Assembly (NCBI RefSeq): GCF_000023025.1 | Contig: NC_012997.1 | Location: forward strand, 852,764-916,763 | Reading direction: 5' to 3' | From: Teredinibacter turnerae T7901 | GTDB taxonomy: Bacteria; Pseudomonadota; Gammaproteobacteria; Pseudomonadales; Cellvibrionaceae | Length of the DNA: 64,000 nt | Shown here: in pieces, positions 18,511-27,935 of the stretch | Numbering within the stretch: position 1 is the first letter of the stretch | Layout of the letters: the number at the start of each line of letters is the position of its first letter | Notes under the pieces: generated by a model | Told to the model about the DNA's origin: nothing | Databases searched by the model: none | Seen by the model: only the letters and a program-made list of their open reading frames with translations | Program-made: the position numbers and the translations under genes

Positions 18511-21500
18511 TTATTGCCGACAGTACCGAACGGCGCACTGCACTTGAACCGGACCAATCGTTTATCTGCGAAGCCCCCGCTGGCAGCGGTAAAACCGAAT
18601 TGCTGACGCAGCGCTATCTGGTGTTGCTCGCCCGGGTGCGCCGTCCGGAAGAAATTCTGGCGATTACTTTCACGCGCAAAGCGACTGGCGAAATGCGTGA
18701 GCGGGTCCTGCATGCATTGCATCTTGGCCGCGGCCCGGAGCCGGAGGAGGCCCACCGCCAGCTTACCTGGCAACTGGCGCGGGCCGTTCTGGCCGCTGAT
18801 CAACAGCATCAGTGGCAGTTGCTGGACAATCCCAATCGCCTGCAAATCAAAACCTTCGACAGCCTGTGCAGCTCCCTGACCCGCCAGTTGCCAATGGAGT
18901 CGTCGTTTGGCAGCCAGCCGCAGATTACCGACGACAGTGCGGAGCTTTACCGCAGCGCCGTGCATGCGCTGCTGGGCACGCTGGAGGAAGACAGTGCATG
19001 GGCGGTAGCGCTGGGTGTGGTGCTGGATTTTCTCGACAACCGCTTCGACCGCTTCGAGGCGCTGATGGGCCAGTTGCTCGCCAAGCGCGAGCAGTGGCTG
19101 CCGCTGTTGGGCGGGAGGCCAGACGGTGCGCCGATTCGTGAGTTGCTGAGTGAACACTTTGCCACGGTGGTGTACGAAACCATCGACGCGGTGGTAGCGC
19201 GGATTCCGCCAGCCCTGCAGGCGCAGTGGGTGGAACTGGCCGCCTACGGCGCGGCGAATGTGCGCGCGGCGGGCAAGGCGTCTGCGCTGTCCGCCTGCAT
19301 CGACATTGATCTCGATGAGAGCCGTCAGCTGCCGGATGCGGACGCGTTGCCGCAATGGCTGGGTTTAATCGAACTGGTGTTCACCCAAAAGCAGGAGTGG
19401 CGCAAGAGCGTTACGGTGGCGCAGGGGTTTCCGCCGGGCAAGGGCGCGGATAAAAAAGCCTGTGATGCGCGCAAGCAGCAACTCAAAGCCCTGATTGCCG
19501 AGCTGCAGTCGGTGCCGGGGCTGGACGATCAGCTCGCCGATATTTTGCAGCTGCCCGCTGCGGATGTGGACGACAGCCAATGGCAATTACTGGACGCCCT
19601 GTTCACGGTGTTGCCGATGTTGTCGGCGCAGTTAACCCTGGTGTTCAAAGAGCTGAACCGGGTGGATTTTACGGAGGTCAGTCTCGCGGCGCGGCGGGCG
19701 CTGGGCAGTGCGGAGTCGCCGAGTCAACTGGCGATGAAAATGGACTATCGCCTGTCGCATATTCTGGTGGACGAGTTTCAGGATACCTCGGCCGCTCAAG
19801 TAGAACTGTTAAACCAGCTAACCGCAGGTTGGGTTCCAGACGACGGTCGCACCCTGTTTTGTGTCGGCGATGCAATGCAATCCATCTATGCCTTTCGCGG
19901 CGCGAATGTCGGCTTGTTCCTGAATGCGCGGGAGCAAGGGCTCGAGAATGTCCCGCTCAGATGCCTGCGGTTGACGGCGAATTTTCGCTCACAGGCCGGG
20001 GTTGTGCACTGGGTCAACAAGGTTTTTGCCCAGTCTTTCCCGGCCCAACATAGCGCCAGTCACGGTGCGGTGGCCTACGCGGCATCCACCGTGGTAAACC
20101 CCGAGCTGCCGGGCGATGCGGTGCGCTTGCACGGTTTTATAGACGATGGTGCGGGCGCGCGCGAAGCGGCTCAGGTGCTGGATATCATTTTGTCGGCCAG
20201 AGCTGAACAACCGGACGCCAAAATTGCGGTGCTGGTGCGCAGCCGCTCGGCGCTGGCAGCGATTGTTCCCGCGCTGCAAGGCGCGGGGTTGCGGTATCGA
20301 GCGGTGGATCTGGAGCCGCTGGCGGAAACGCCCGCAGTGCAGGACCTGCTGAGCTTGACCCGCGCATTGCTGCACCCGGCGGACCGGGTCGCATGGCTTG
20401 CCGTATTGCGGGCGCCCTGGTGTGGGTTGGCGCTTACTGACCTCGACGCGCTTTGCCGCCCGCAGGAGAGCAAGCTTGTGCCGACCGTACTTGAGCAATG
20501 TGAGTATGCGCTCGCCGACAACTGTTTGAGCGAGTCTGGTGCTGCGCGTTTAGCGCGGGTATTACCACTGCTGAGCGCGGCAAGCGAGCAGCGGTTGCGC
20601 AAGACGTTTCGCGCCTGGGTAGAAGGCTGCTGGCTGGCGCTGGGTGGGGGTGCCTCTTTGCCCGGAGCGGCGAGCCTGGAGAATGCACGCATGTTCTTCC
20701 GGTTGTTGGAAAAGTGGGAATACGCCAGCGATTTGCCCGCCTATCGGGTGTTGGCAAATGCGGTAAACCAACTTTATGCGGCACCCGACCCTGAGGCGGA
20801 TGACAGCCTGCAGTTGATGACGGTGCATAAATCCAAGGGCTTGCAGTTTGATGTGGTGATTGTGCCGGGGCTGGCGAAGCGCGGTAACAGTCGCAGCGAC
20901 GATTTAATGTTATGGCAGGAGCGCTTAAACCGCGATGGTGAATCGCAACTGCTGATGGCGCCTTTAACCCGCGCATCTGGCGGAGACCGGCATGCGAACT
21001 ATCAGCATCTGGCTGCAGAAGCCGGTAAAAAGATGGATCTGGAAACTTGCCGACTTCTATATGTAGCCTGTACCCGGGCCCGGCAGCGTTTGCATTTGTG
21101 CTTCGCGACCGCGGAAAACAGCAAGAATCCTCAGGAATTGCGGGCGCCAAGTTCCTCCAGTATGTTGGCCAGTATTTGGCAGGCTGTGGTGTTGCAGGTG
21201 CAGCGTTACCCGGCACCGGAGATTGAACCGTCCGCCACTGAGTCCTGGGTGGCGCCGCCGCTGCAGCGTTTTGTGGCCCATTGGACACCGCCGCTGGTTG
21301 AGCGGGAGAATCTGCTGTTAGGGTTTATTCCCCCATACGACTACGACGAAGCCCAAAACCGACCCGAGCTGGAATGGCAAAGTGTAGCCAACCGCGCCAG
21401 TCGCCACTTGGGTACCCTGGTGCATCGCTACTTGCAAATCATCTCTGAGCAGGGGCTTGAACACTGGTCGCGCACGCGGGTTCACGCGTGTGCGCCAGCG

Positions 21501-21923
21501 ATGGCTGCCGGGCTGCGGGAGCTGGGTGTCGCGCCGGCGCTGGTGCCGCAACTGACTGAACGCGCGGGGCGGCATTTGGCACGTATTCTCGACGATGAGC
21601 GAGGGCGGGCTATACTTTCCAATGATTATCGTTTTCACGCGAGTGAGTATTCGCTAACTCTGGTTACCCGCAGTGGTCCGCAACAATTGGTGGTGGACCG
21701 GGTCTATACCGACGCGGCGGGTGTGACTTGGATTGTCGATTACAAAACAGCTGAGCCCGCCGAACATGAGGCGTTGGATGCGTTTTTCCGCAGTCAGCAG
21801 GAACTTTACCAACCGAAAATGCGGCTTTACCGGGCTGCGCTGTTACAGGCCGGATTTTCCCAGGTGAGGCTCGCACTTTACTTTCCCACTCTGGCTGAAT
21901 GGCTTGAGCTGAGTGAGTTATAA
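18507..21923 (+). CDS. AddA-like UvrD/RecB-family helicase-nuclease
   Basis: A 1138-residue superfamily-1 helicase. Walker A is APAGSGKT (Lys29), motif Ia ITFTRKATGEMRER, motif II is HILVDEFQDTS, motif III GDAMQSIYAFRGA, motif V/VI around LMTVHKSKGLQFD and LLYVACTRARQRL. A C-terminal RecB nuclease domain is present (GTLVHRYL and TWIVDYKTAEP). With the preceding gene this makes a two-subunit, two-nuclease AddAB-like complex for resection and recombination at double-strand breaks. Overlaps the upstream stop codon by 4 bases. GC-rich like its partner. Confidence 0.9.
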   Translation: MIIADSTERRTALEPDQSFICEAPAGSGKTELLTQRYLVLLARVRRPEEILAITFTRKATGEMRERVLHALHLGRGPEPEEAHRQLTWQLARAVLAADQQHQWQLLDNPNRLQIKTFDSLCSSLTRQLPMESSFGSQPQITDDSAELYRSAVHALLGTLEEDSAWAVALGVVLDFLDNRFDRFEALMGQLLAKREQWLPLLGGRPDGAPIRELLSEHFATVVYETIDAVVARIPPALQAQWVELAAYGAANVRAAGKASALSACIDIDLDESRQLPDADALPQWLGLIELVFTQKQEWRKSVTVAQGFPPGKGADKKACDARKQQLKALIAELQSVPGLDDQLADILQLPAADVDDSQWQLLDALFTVLPMLSAQLTLVFKELNRVDFTEVSLAARRALGSAESPSQLAMKMDYRLSHILVDEFQDTSAAQVELLNQLTAGWVPDDGRTLFCVGDAMQSIYAFRGANVGLFLNAREQGLENVPLRCLRLTANFRSQAGVVHWVNKVFAQSFPAQHSASHGAVAYAASTVVNPELPGDAVRLHGFIDDGAGAREAAQVLDIILSARAEQPDAKIAVLVRSRSALAAIVPALQGAGLRYRAVDLEPLAETPAVQDLLSLTRALLHPADRVAWLAVLRAPWCGLALTDLDALCRPQESKLVPTVLEQCEYALADNCLSESGAARLARVLPLLSAASEQRLRKTFRAWVEGCWLALGGGASLPGAASLENARMFFRLLEKWEYASDLPAYRVLANAVNQLYAAPDPEADDSLQLMTVHKSKGLQFDVVIVPGLAKRGNSRSDDLMLWQERLNRDGESQLLMAPLTRASGGDRHANYQHLAAEAGKKMDLETCRLLYVACTRARQRLHLCFATAENSKNPQELRAPSSSSMLASIWQAVVLQVQRYPAPEIEPSATESWVAPPLQRFVAHWTPPLVERENLLLGFIPPYDYDEAQNRPELEWQSVANRASRHLGTLVHRYLQIISEQGLEHWSRTRVHACAPAMAAGLRELGVAPALVPQLTERAGRHLARILDDERGRAILSNDYRFHASEYSLTLVTRSGPQQLVVDRVYTDAAGVTWIVDYKTAEPAEHEALDAFFRSQQELYQPKMRLYRAALLQAGFSQVRLALYFPTLAEWLELSEL

Positions 21924-21963
21924 TCCCCCGCTTTTCCCTAACCCAGATGTTGATTTGCGCGCT

Positions 21964-23403
21964 ATGAGCAAAATGTCCCACAAACTATTCGCCTGTTGGT
22001 TGCTGTTGTTGGCCAGCGATGGCTTTGCCAGCATTACCGATGTTTTTAAGGATGAGGATGGCCACACCAAGTGGCAACATCTGGCTAATTTTTCTGCCGG
22101 GTTGCTGATCACCCTGCTGACTATCACCCTGGTTTTTCTGGCCATCAGTTATCGCAATGCCTGGCGGGTGAACCGCGAGCTGACAGAGATTAAGAAAAAT
22201 CTGGAAGAGCGGGTTCGGGAGCGCACGGCGAATCTGGCGACAACCAACAGCAAGTTGGAAGCGGAGATTGCGGAGCACCGGGAAACCACTCAGCGCTTGG
22301 TGGCATCGGAGAGCTATATCAAAAGTATTCTCGATTCCATGCCCTTGATGTTGATTGGCTTAAACAAGGAAATGGCGATCACCCAGTGGAACCCGGCGGC
22401 AGAAAAAATCACCGGTGCCAAGAGCGATATGGTTTTGGGGAAAAACCTGTGGGAAGCCTACCCCACGATTACCCTCACGCCCGAGCAGCTGAAAGAGGTG
22501 CTCGACAGTGGCAGCAACCGGGTGATTCAGCACAGTCAACGCGGCCAGTACTATTTCGATATCACGCTCTACGCGCTGCAGGGTAACGATGAAGTGGGTA
22601 TCGTGATTTTGCTGGACGATGTGACCAAGCGAGTGAAAACCGAAAATCGCATGATCGAGCTGGACAAAATGGCGTCGATGGGCGAATTGGCGGCAACCAT
22701 GGCGCAGGATATCGACACGCCTTTGCAGCGCATCAGCCAGTCACTTGGGCAGGTTTATGCGCTGGCAAAATCCGACGACCCGGATGCATTGGCACGGGAG
22801 CATTGCAAAACACTGAAGCACTGCCTGGAGACGGCCCTGGAAAGCAGTGAATATGCGTCGGCCATTGTAAATAACCTGGCGGATTTCGCGCTGCATCAGG
22901 GTGGCAGCGCGCAGCTTGTGAATGTGCCCGAAGTGCTCGAGCACACGATCGAACTGGCAGGCAAGGTGATCTCAGAGCCCAACGGTTTGAAGTTTCGGGA
23001 TATTCCATTACACCTGCAAGTTGAAGAAAAACTGAGTTCTGCGCCCTGTCGCATTGCCGAGTTGCAGCAGGTGTTTCTCGGTATATTCCGCCATGCCTGT
23101 TACGCGTTGGGGCGCTGCACACGCGACGGTTTTAGCCCGCTGATTACGGTGGACGTTACTGAGTTTTACGACTCGATCTGGATCAAGATAAATCACAACG
23201 GTGTTGGTTTAACGCCGGAAGAACAAATTAATATCTTTGAGCCTTATTTCCTGAATAACCCGGACGCCAGCGCCGGGCTGGGTACGCAACGGCTTTCGTT
23301 CGCGTACTTTTCGATTACCGAGCACCATCATGGCCAGATGGCGGTAACCTCAGACATTGATGTGGGCACCACCTTCCATGTGCAGTTGCAGGTTAAAAAA
23401 TAG
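21964..23403 (+). CDS. membrane PAS-domain histidine-kinase-like protein, apparently catalytically degenerate
   Basis: A 479-residue protein: signal-like N-terminus (1-23), membrane span (about 44-63), coiled coil (65-115), PAS domain (about 116-225; SILDSMPLMLIGLNKEMAIT), then a dimerisation helix and an ATPase-like C-terminus. In the H-box, where kinases read AHEINNPL, it reads AQDIDTPL (247-254): the phosphoacceptor His is Gln248. The ATP-lid region INHNGVGLTPEEQINIFEPYF keeps a partial G1 box, but the G2 box is disturbed (SAGLGTQRLSFAYF). It may be a sensor scaffold. I used ATG 21964; the frame also opens at GTG 21913 inside the helicase gene. No response regulator is adjacent. Confidence 0.75.
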   Translation: MSKMSHKLFACWLLLLASDGFASITDVFKDEDGHTKWQHLANFSAGLLITLLTITLVFLAISYRNAWRVNRELTEIKKNLEERVRERTANLATTNSKLEAEIAEHRETTQRLVASESYIKSILDSMPLMLIGLNKEMAITQWNPAAEKITGAKSDMVLGKNLWEAYPTITLTPEQLKEVLDSGSNRVIQHSQRGQYYFDITLYALQGNDEVGIVILLDDVTKRVKTENRMIELDKMASMGELAATMAQDIDTPLQRISQSLGQVYALAKSDDPDALAREHCKTLKHCLETALESSEYASAIVNNLADFALHQGGSAQLVNVPEVLEHTIELAGKVISEPNGLKFRDIPLHLQVEEKLSSAPCRIAELQQVFLGIFRHACYALGRCTRDGFSPLITVDVTEFYDSIWIKINHNGVGLTPEEQINIFEPYFLNNPDASAGLGTQRLSFAYFSITEHHHGQMAVTSDIDVGTTFHVQLQVKK

Positions 23404-23443
23404 CGAACGGCTTTTGCTCTGCCGGAATTAGGCGAGCAAAAAG

Positions 23444-23476
23444 AAAAAAGGCATCCACCAGGGGATGCCTTTTTTT
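23444..23476. terminator. bidirectional intrinsic terminator
   Basis: GGCATCC (23450-23456) and GGATGCC (23463-23469) form the stem, flanked by six A on the left and seven T on the right, so it works in both directions. It separates the convergent kinase-like and transglutaminase genes. Confidence 0.9.
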
Positions 23477-23525
23477 ATGCCTGACGCTCCTGTGCGGGCC
23501 ACCGCTGGCACGGCGGCCCCAAGGG

Positions 23526-26500
23526 CTATGGATTGCGGCGCAAGTCCAGCGTGTGTGGGTACTCGCCGGCGGGTTCTTCTGGCGGTGGTGCCATTGGTCG
23601 CGGTGGATTGCGATCGGTGAAAAACTCGCGCAGTGCATCCAGGTCCGGGCGCGGGGTAAACGGCCCTGGGGTGTGGCTGAGGGTGTCGAAGCGGTTGACC
23701 CGGCGGCTTTCCGCCTCGAACGCATTGACCGGGAAGGTTTCGTAGCTGCGGCCACCCGGGTGAGACACATGATAGGTGCAACCGCCAATGGAGCGGCCGT
23801 TCCAGGTGTCCACCAGATCGAACACTAGCGGCGTATTAACGCCAATAGTGGGGTGGAGCGCGGAGGGTGGCTGCCAGGCGCGATACCGTACCCCGGCCAC
23901 AAATTCTCCCTGCACGCCGGTGTTGCGCAACGGCACGCGGCGCCCGTTACAGGCCAGCACATAGCGGTTGTCGGTCATACCGCTCACTTTTACTTGAACC
24001 CGTTCTACCGAGGAGTCCACGTAGCGGGAGGTTCCAAAGCTGCTGATTTCTTCGCCAAGCACATGCCAGGGCTCTATCGCCCAGCGAATTTCGATTTCGA
24101 TATCGTTGAGTTTTACGCGGCCGTAATGGGGGAAGCGGAACTCTTCAAACGGCAACAACCACTCTTCGCGGAAGGGGTAGCCGCGCTCATTGAGCTCGCT
24201 AACCACCTCTTTGATATCGCTCCAGATATAGTGCGGCAGCATGTGGCGGTCGTGCAGCAGGGTACCCCAGCGCACCAGCGGCTGGCGGTAGGGCTCGCGC
24301 CAGAACCGGGCTACCAGGGCGCGTATCAACAGGAATTGCACCAGGGCCATGCGGCTGTGGGGCGGCATTTCAAAGCCGCGGAATTCCAGGATACCCAGGC
24401 GCCCGCTGGCAGAATCGGGCGAATAGAGTTTGTCGATACAAAACTCGGCCCGGTGAGTGTTACCAGTAATGTCGATCAGCAGGTTGCGCATAATGCGGTC
24501 GACCAGCCAGGGCTGAGCCACTTCGCCTTCGGGCATTTGCTTGAACGCCACTTCCATTTCGTAGAGCATTTCGTCGCGGCCTTCGTCAGCGCGCGGCGCC
24601 TGGCTGGTGGGGCCGATAAATGCACCGGAAAACAGGTAGGACAAACTCGGGTGATGTTGCCAGTAAGTCACCATACTGCGCAGTAAATCCGGGCGTCGCA
24701 GCAAGGGGCTGTCGGCGGGTGTCGCGCCGCCGAGGGTGACGTGGTTGCCGCCACCCGTGCCGGTGTGGCGACCATCGAGCATGAACTTTTCTGTACCCAG
24801 TCGCGATTGGCGCGCGGCTTCGTAAAGTTCTTCGGTGGTGGCAACCAGCTCGTCCCAGTTGTTCGCGGGATGAATATTAACTTCAATAACGCCTGGATCT
24901 GGCGTCACTAACAGCTTGACCAGTCGCGGGTCGCGCGGTGGCTCATAACCTTCGATCACCACCGGAATATCCAGTTGCTCGGCAACAGTGGATATGGCTG
25001 CAATAAGGTTCACGTAGGCATCGAGCGTTTGCAGTGGTGGTAAAAATAAATGTAACCGGCCTTCGCGGGCTTCAAAGCAAAGTGCCGTGCGGAATACATC
25101 GAAATATTCGGTGACCGTGTCCGACCCCGGTGCTTTTTTCAGCTTTTTCTGTGGCGATTGCGCCTGCGGTGGGGCAACGAATGTCATGTCGCCTGGTTTT
25201 GACAGGGGTGCGCGCGGCGCGAAGGGGTCGTATTCCAGATCCGGTTCGCGGTCTTTCTTTTCGACCCACGGCAGCGATTCCAATGGCAGCCGCAAGCCCA
25301 GGGGCGAATCGCCGGGAACTGCTACGATGCGTTCGCGGCGCATTTCCCACTTGCTGGAAAACCAGCCGCCGCCATTCCAGTTCCAGCCCAGCGGCAGCAC
25401 GAAGCCGGCGGGTTTATCGAAGCCTTTTTCCAGCAGCCGCATCAGGCGCTTGCGAGATAGCGAACTTTTCATCGCCTCGCCAGCTTCGGCATCGATATTG
25501 ACGGGCAGACTCTGTTCCTGCAGCAGGTAGTGCAGGCTGTCTTCAAACACCGGCTGGGCAAAGTCGTGGTTAAGCCCGAGCAGTTCAGTCAGTGCCAGGG
25601 CGAATTGCTGCGCGGTTTTAACATCGTGGCCGTAGCTCTTGTCTACGCGGGCCAGGGTTTTCGGGTTGCTCCACAGCGACTCGCCGTCTTTGCGCCAGAA
25701 CAGCCCCAGCGCCCAGCGGGGCAGTTCCTCGCCCGGGTACCATTTACCCTGGCCGTAATGCAGCATGCCGTTGGGAGCAAAGTGTTCGCGCAAACGCAGC
25801 AACAGATTCTTGGCGAGGCGCAGCTTGTCCGCGCCGAGGGCGGCGGTGTTCCATTGTGCGGATTCCATATCGTCGATGGAAACAAAGGTGGGTTCGCCGC
25901 CCATGGTCAGGCGCACGTCGTTCTGGTTTAACTCGTCGTCCACAGCGCGGCCGAGGGCGAGCACTTCCTGCCATTGATCATCGGTATAGGGTTTGGTTAC
26001 CCGCGGGTCTTCCAGTATGCGTGCAACTTCGTTTTCGTAGTTGAACTCGACTTCGCACTTGTCGGTAAAACCGCTAATTGGCGCGGCGGAGACCGGGTCC
26101 GGTGTGCAGGCGAGGGGAATATGTCCTTCACTTGCGAATAACCCGGACGTTGGGTCCAGCCCCACCCAGCCTGCGCCGGGCAGATAGACTTCGCACCACG
26201 CGTGTAAGTCGGTGAAATCGTGTTCGGTACCGGAGGGACCGTCGAGCGATTTGGTATCGGGTTTGAGCTGCACCAGATAACCGGAGGCGAAGCGAGCGGC
26301 AAGCCCCAGGTGGCGTAACAACTGCACCATCAACCAGCCGGTATCGCGACAGGAGCCCAGGGCTTTTTTCAGGGTTTCTTCCGGCTCCTGTACACCGGGC
26401 TCGAGCCGAATGGTGTACTCAATCAGTTGTTCGAGGCGCTGGTTTACGTCCACGAGAAAATCGATGGTGCGCTTTTTCTCCAGCGGAATACTCTTCACCA

Positions 26501-26888
26501 GTTCATCAAACAGGGGGCCGCCCGGTTTCTTTTCCAGGTAGGGTTGTAGCTCTTTTAATTCCTGCGCGCTGTACTTAAACGGAAACTCTTCGGCGGACTC
26601 TTCGAGGAAAAAGTCGAACGGGTTGATCACCGTCATGTCCGCCTGAACTTCCACTTCCACGGAGAACTCATTGGTTCGCTCCGGGAATACGATGCGCGCA
26701 AGATAATTGCCGAACGCGTCTTGTTGCCAGTTCAGGAAATGCGTTTCCGGCTTGATTTTCATGCTGTAGGCGCGAATCGGTGTGCGGCTGTGTGGCGCCG
26801 GACGAAGCCGAATCACGTGCGGTGAGAGGTTCACCAAACGATCGAATTTATAGTACGTATTATGGTGAATAGCTACACGTATCGTCAT
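23526..26888 (-). CDS. transglutaminase-like/DUF2126 fusion protein
   Basis: A 1120-residue cytoplasmic protein (no signal). N-terminal bacterial transglutaminase-like beta domain (about 1-90), then a transglutaminase/protease core with the triad Cys180 (GSCRDTGWLMV), His229 (DLHAWCEVYLP) and Asp245 (WVGLDPTSGL). The remainder (about 290-1100) is DUF2126 with conserved stretches such as HYGQGKWYPGEELPRWALG and GRHTGTGGGNHVTLGG. Such fusions are regularly encoded with ATP-grasp and alpha-E proteins, as here (27936 and 26938). Iyer and colleagues predicted the set to make and cut peptide bonds; nothing is proven. Start ATG 26888 follows the alpha-E stop by 49 bases. Confidence 0.88.
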   Translation of the reverse strand: MTIRVAIHHNTYYKFDRLVNLSPHVIRLRPAPHSRTPIRAYSMKIKPETHFLNWQQDAFGNYLARIVFPERTNEFSVEVEVQADMTVINPFDFFLEESAEEFPFKYSAQELKELQPYLEKKPGGPLFDELVKSIPLEKKRTIDFLVDVNQRLEQLIEYTIRLEPGVQEPEETLKKALGSCRDTGWLMVQLLRHLGLAARFASGYLVQLKPDTKSLDGPSGTEHDFTDLHAWCEVYLPGAGWVGLDPTSGLFASEGHIPLACTPDPVSAAPISGFTDKCEVEFNYENEVARILEDPRVTKPYTDDQWQEVLALGRAVDDELNQNDVRLTMGGEPTFVSIDDMESAQWNTAALGADKLRLAKNLLLRLREHFAPNGMLHYGQGKWYPGEELPRWALGLFWRKDGESLWSNPKTLARVDKSYGHDVKTAQQFALALTELLGLNHDFAQPVFEDSLHYLLQEQSLPVNIDAEAGEAMKSSLSRKRLMRLLEKGFDKPAGFVLPLGWNWNGGGWFSSKWEMRRERIVAVPGDSPLGLRLPLESLPWVEKKDREPDLEYDPFAPRAPLSKPGDMTFVAPPQAQSPQKKLKKAPGSDTVTEYFDVFRTALCFEAREGRLHLFLPPLQTLDAYVNLIAAISTVAEQLDIPVVIEGYEPPRDPRLVKLLVTPDPGVIEVNIHPANNWDELVATTEELYEAARQSRLGTEKFMLDGRHTGTGGGNHVTLGGATPADSPLLRRPDLLRSMVTYWQHHPSLSYLFSGAFIGPTSQAPRADEGRDEMLYEMEVAFKQMPEGEVAQPWLVDRIMRNLLIDITGNTHRAEFCIDKLYSPDSASGRLGILEFRGFEMPPHSRMALVQFLLIRALVARFWREPYRQPLVRWGTLLHDRHMLPHYIWSDIKEVVSELNERGYPFREEWLLPFEEFRFPHYGRVKLNDIEIEIRWAIEPWHVLGEEISSFGTSRYVDSSVERVQVKVSGMTDNRYVLACNGRRVPLRNTGVQGEFVAGVRYRAWQPPSALHPTIGVNTPLVFDLVDTWNGRSIGGCTYHVSHPGGRSYETFPVNAFEAESRRVNRFDTLSHTPGPFTPRPDLDALREFFTDRNPPRPMAPPPEEPAGEYPHTLDLRRNP

Positions 26889-26937
26889 TGGAATGCACGC
26901 TATTGTTGGAGGTTAATCGGCGGAAACAACCTGGTTT

Positions 26938-27873
26938 TTAATGGAGCTCAGGAAACCAGGTTGCAGCGATATGGGTGTGGATACTGGCCAGTTCGGTCTG
27001 CAAGTCGTTGAGGTAGTCGCGCAGGGGTTCACCCAATTCTTCGTAGTCCACATCGTCGAATATGGTGGACTGATTTTCTTTCAGTATCGCGACAATTTCT
27101 TTAGAGCGGGGCAAACGCTCTGCGGAATCAATAATGGCATCCAGGCAGTGGGCGATAGTGCGCGGGAAGCTCAGGTCTTCCAATAAATAATACACCACCC
27201 CATCGCCGGTAACCGCAGAGCGGGTGGTCTGGCGGTAAGATTGGGTAGCGCCCAAAGACCGCAACACAGCGCCCCAGATAATTTGTCGGCTGTTGACTGC
27301 CGCATCTTCCTCTACTACCTGCAGCACAGCGGCAACCCCAGCATCCAAAATACGGGTGGTCATATCGGCGCGCTCCAAATTGCGGCCGAGACGCAAAAAA
27401 TCCCACGCGGGGTCGTGGGGCATGGTGCCGTACAGCAAACCTAGAATTTGTTGGCAGCCTTTAATTACGCCATCTAAAAATTCGTGACGGCCCTTGCGGT
27501 TAACGCCCAACTGGATGTTTTCAGTTACGTATAAGTTGAGTTCGTTGGTTAACTCCCAGGTGTCTTCCGGCACAACATCGCGGGTGGTGCGCACATTCTC
27601 GCGAATGGCGCGCAGCGAAGACAGGATCGAACTGGAAGTAGTGTCATCGGCGAGGAGAAATTTAACGACGTTGCGCTCGTCCTGCACTTTAAAACGATCG
27701 GCAAACTCCTTCTGCGCACTGTTAATGGTAATCAGGTTGTACCAGCCAAAATTGACCGACCGGGGCAGGTCGAACATCAGATTGTCGTAAACTCGAATCA
27801 GGCGCGCTGTATTTTCCACTCGTTCCAGGTAACGGGCTGTCCAGTAAACGCGCTCTGCGACTTTAGAAAGCAT
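26938..27873 (-). CDS. alpha-E domain protein (DUF403)
   Basis: A 311-residue, mostly helical protein. It opens with MLSKVAERVYWTARYLERVENTARL, the diagnostic start of the alpha-E family, with further conserved blocks RAIRENVRTTRDVVPEDTWE and FLRLGRNLERADMTTRILD. Function is not known; it always travels with the circularly permuted ATP-grasp protein. ATG 27873 has GGAG 9 bases upstream and is preferred to the GTG three codons earlier. It lies between the ATP-grasp gene (62 bases upstream) and the transglutaminase gene. Confidence 0.88.
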   Translation of the reverse strand: MLSKVAERVYWTARYLERVENTARLIRVYDNLMFDLPRSVNFGWYNLITINSAQKEFADRFKVQDERNVVKFLLADDTTSSSILSSLRAIRENVRTTRDVVPEDTWELTNELNLYVTENIQLGVNRKGRHEFLDGVIKGCQQILGLLYGTMPHDPAWDFLRLGRNLERADMTTRILDAGVAAVLQVVEEDAAVNSRQIIWGAVLRSLGATQSYRQTTRSAVTGDGVVYYLLEDLSFPRTIAHCLDAIIDSAERLPRSKEIVAILKENQSTIFDDVDYEELGEPLRDYLNDLQTELASIHTHIAATWFPELH

Positions 27874-27935
27874 GAAGTGCACTCCACAATGGTTTGAACT
27901 GTTGGATTCGGTTGCTGTGTTATTGTTTAACGAAT

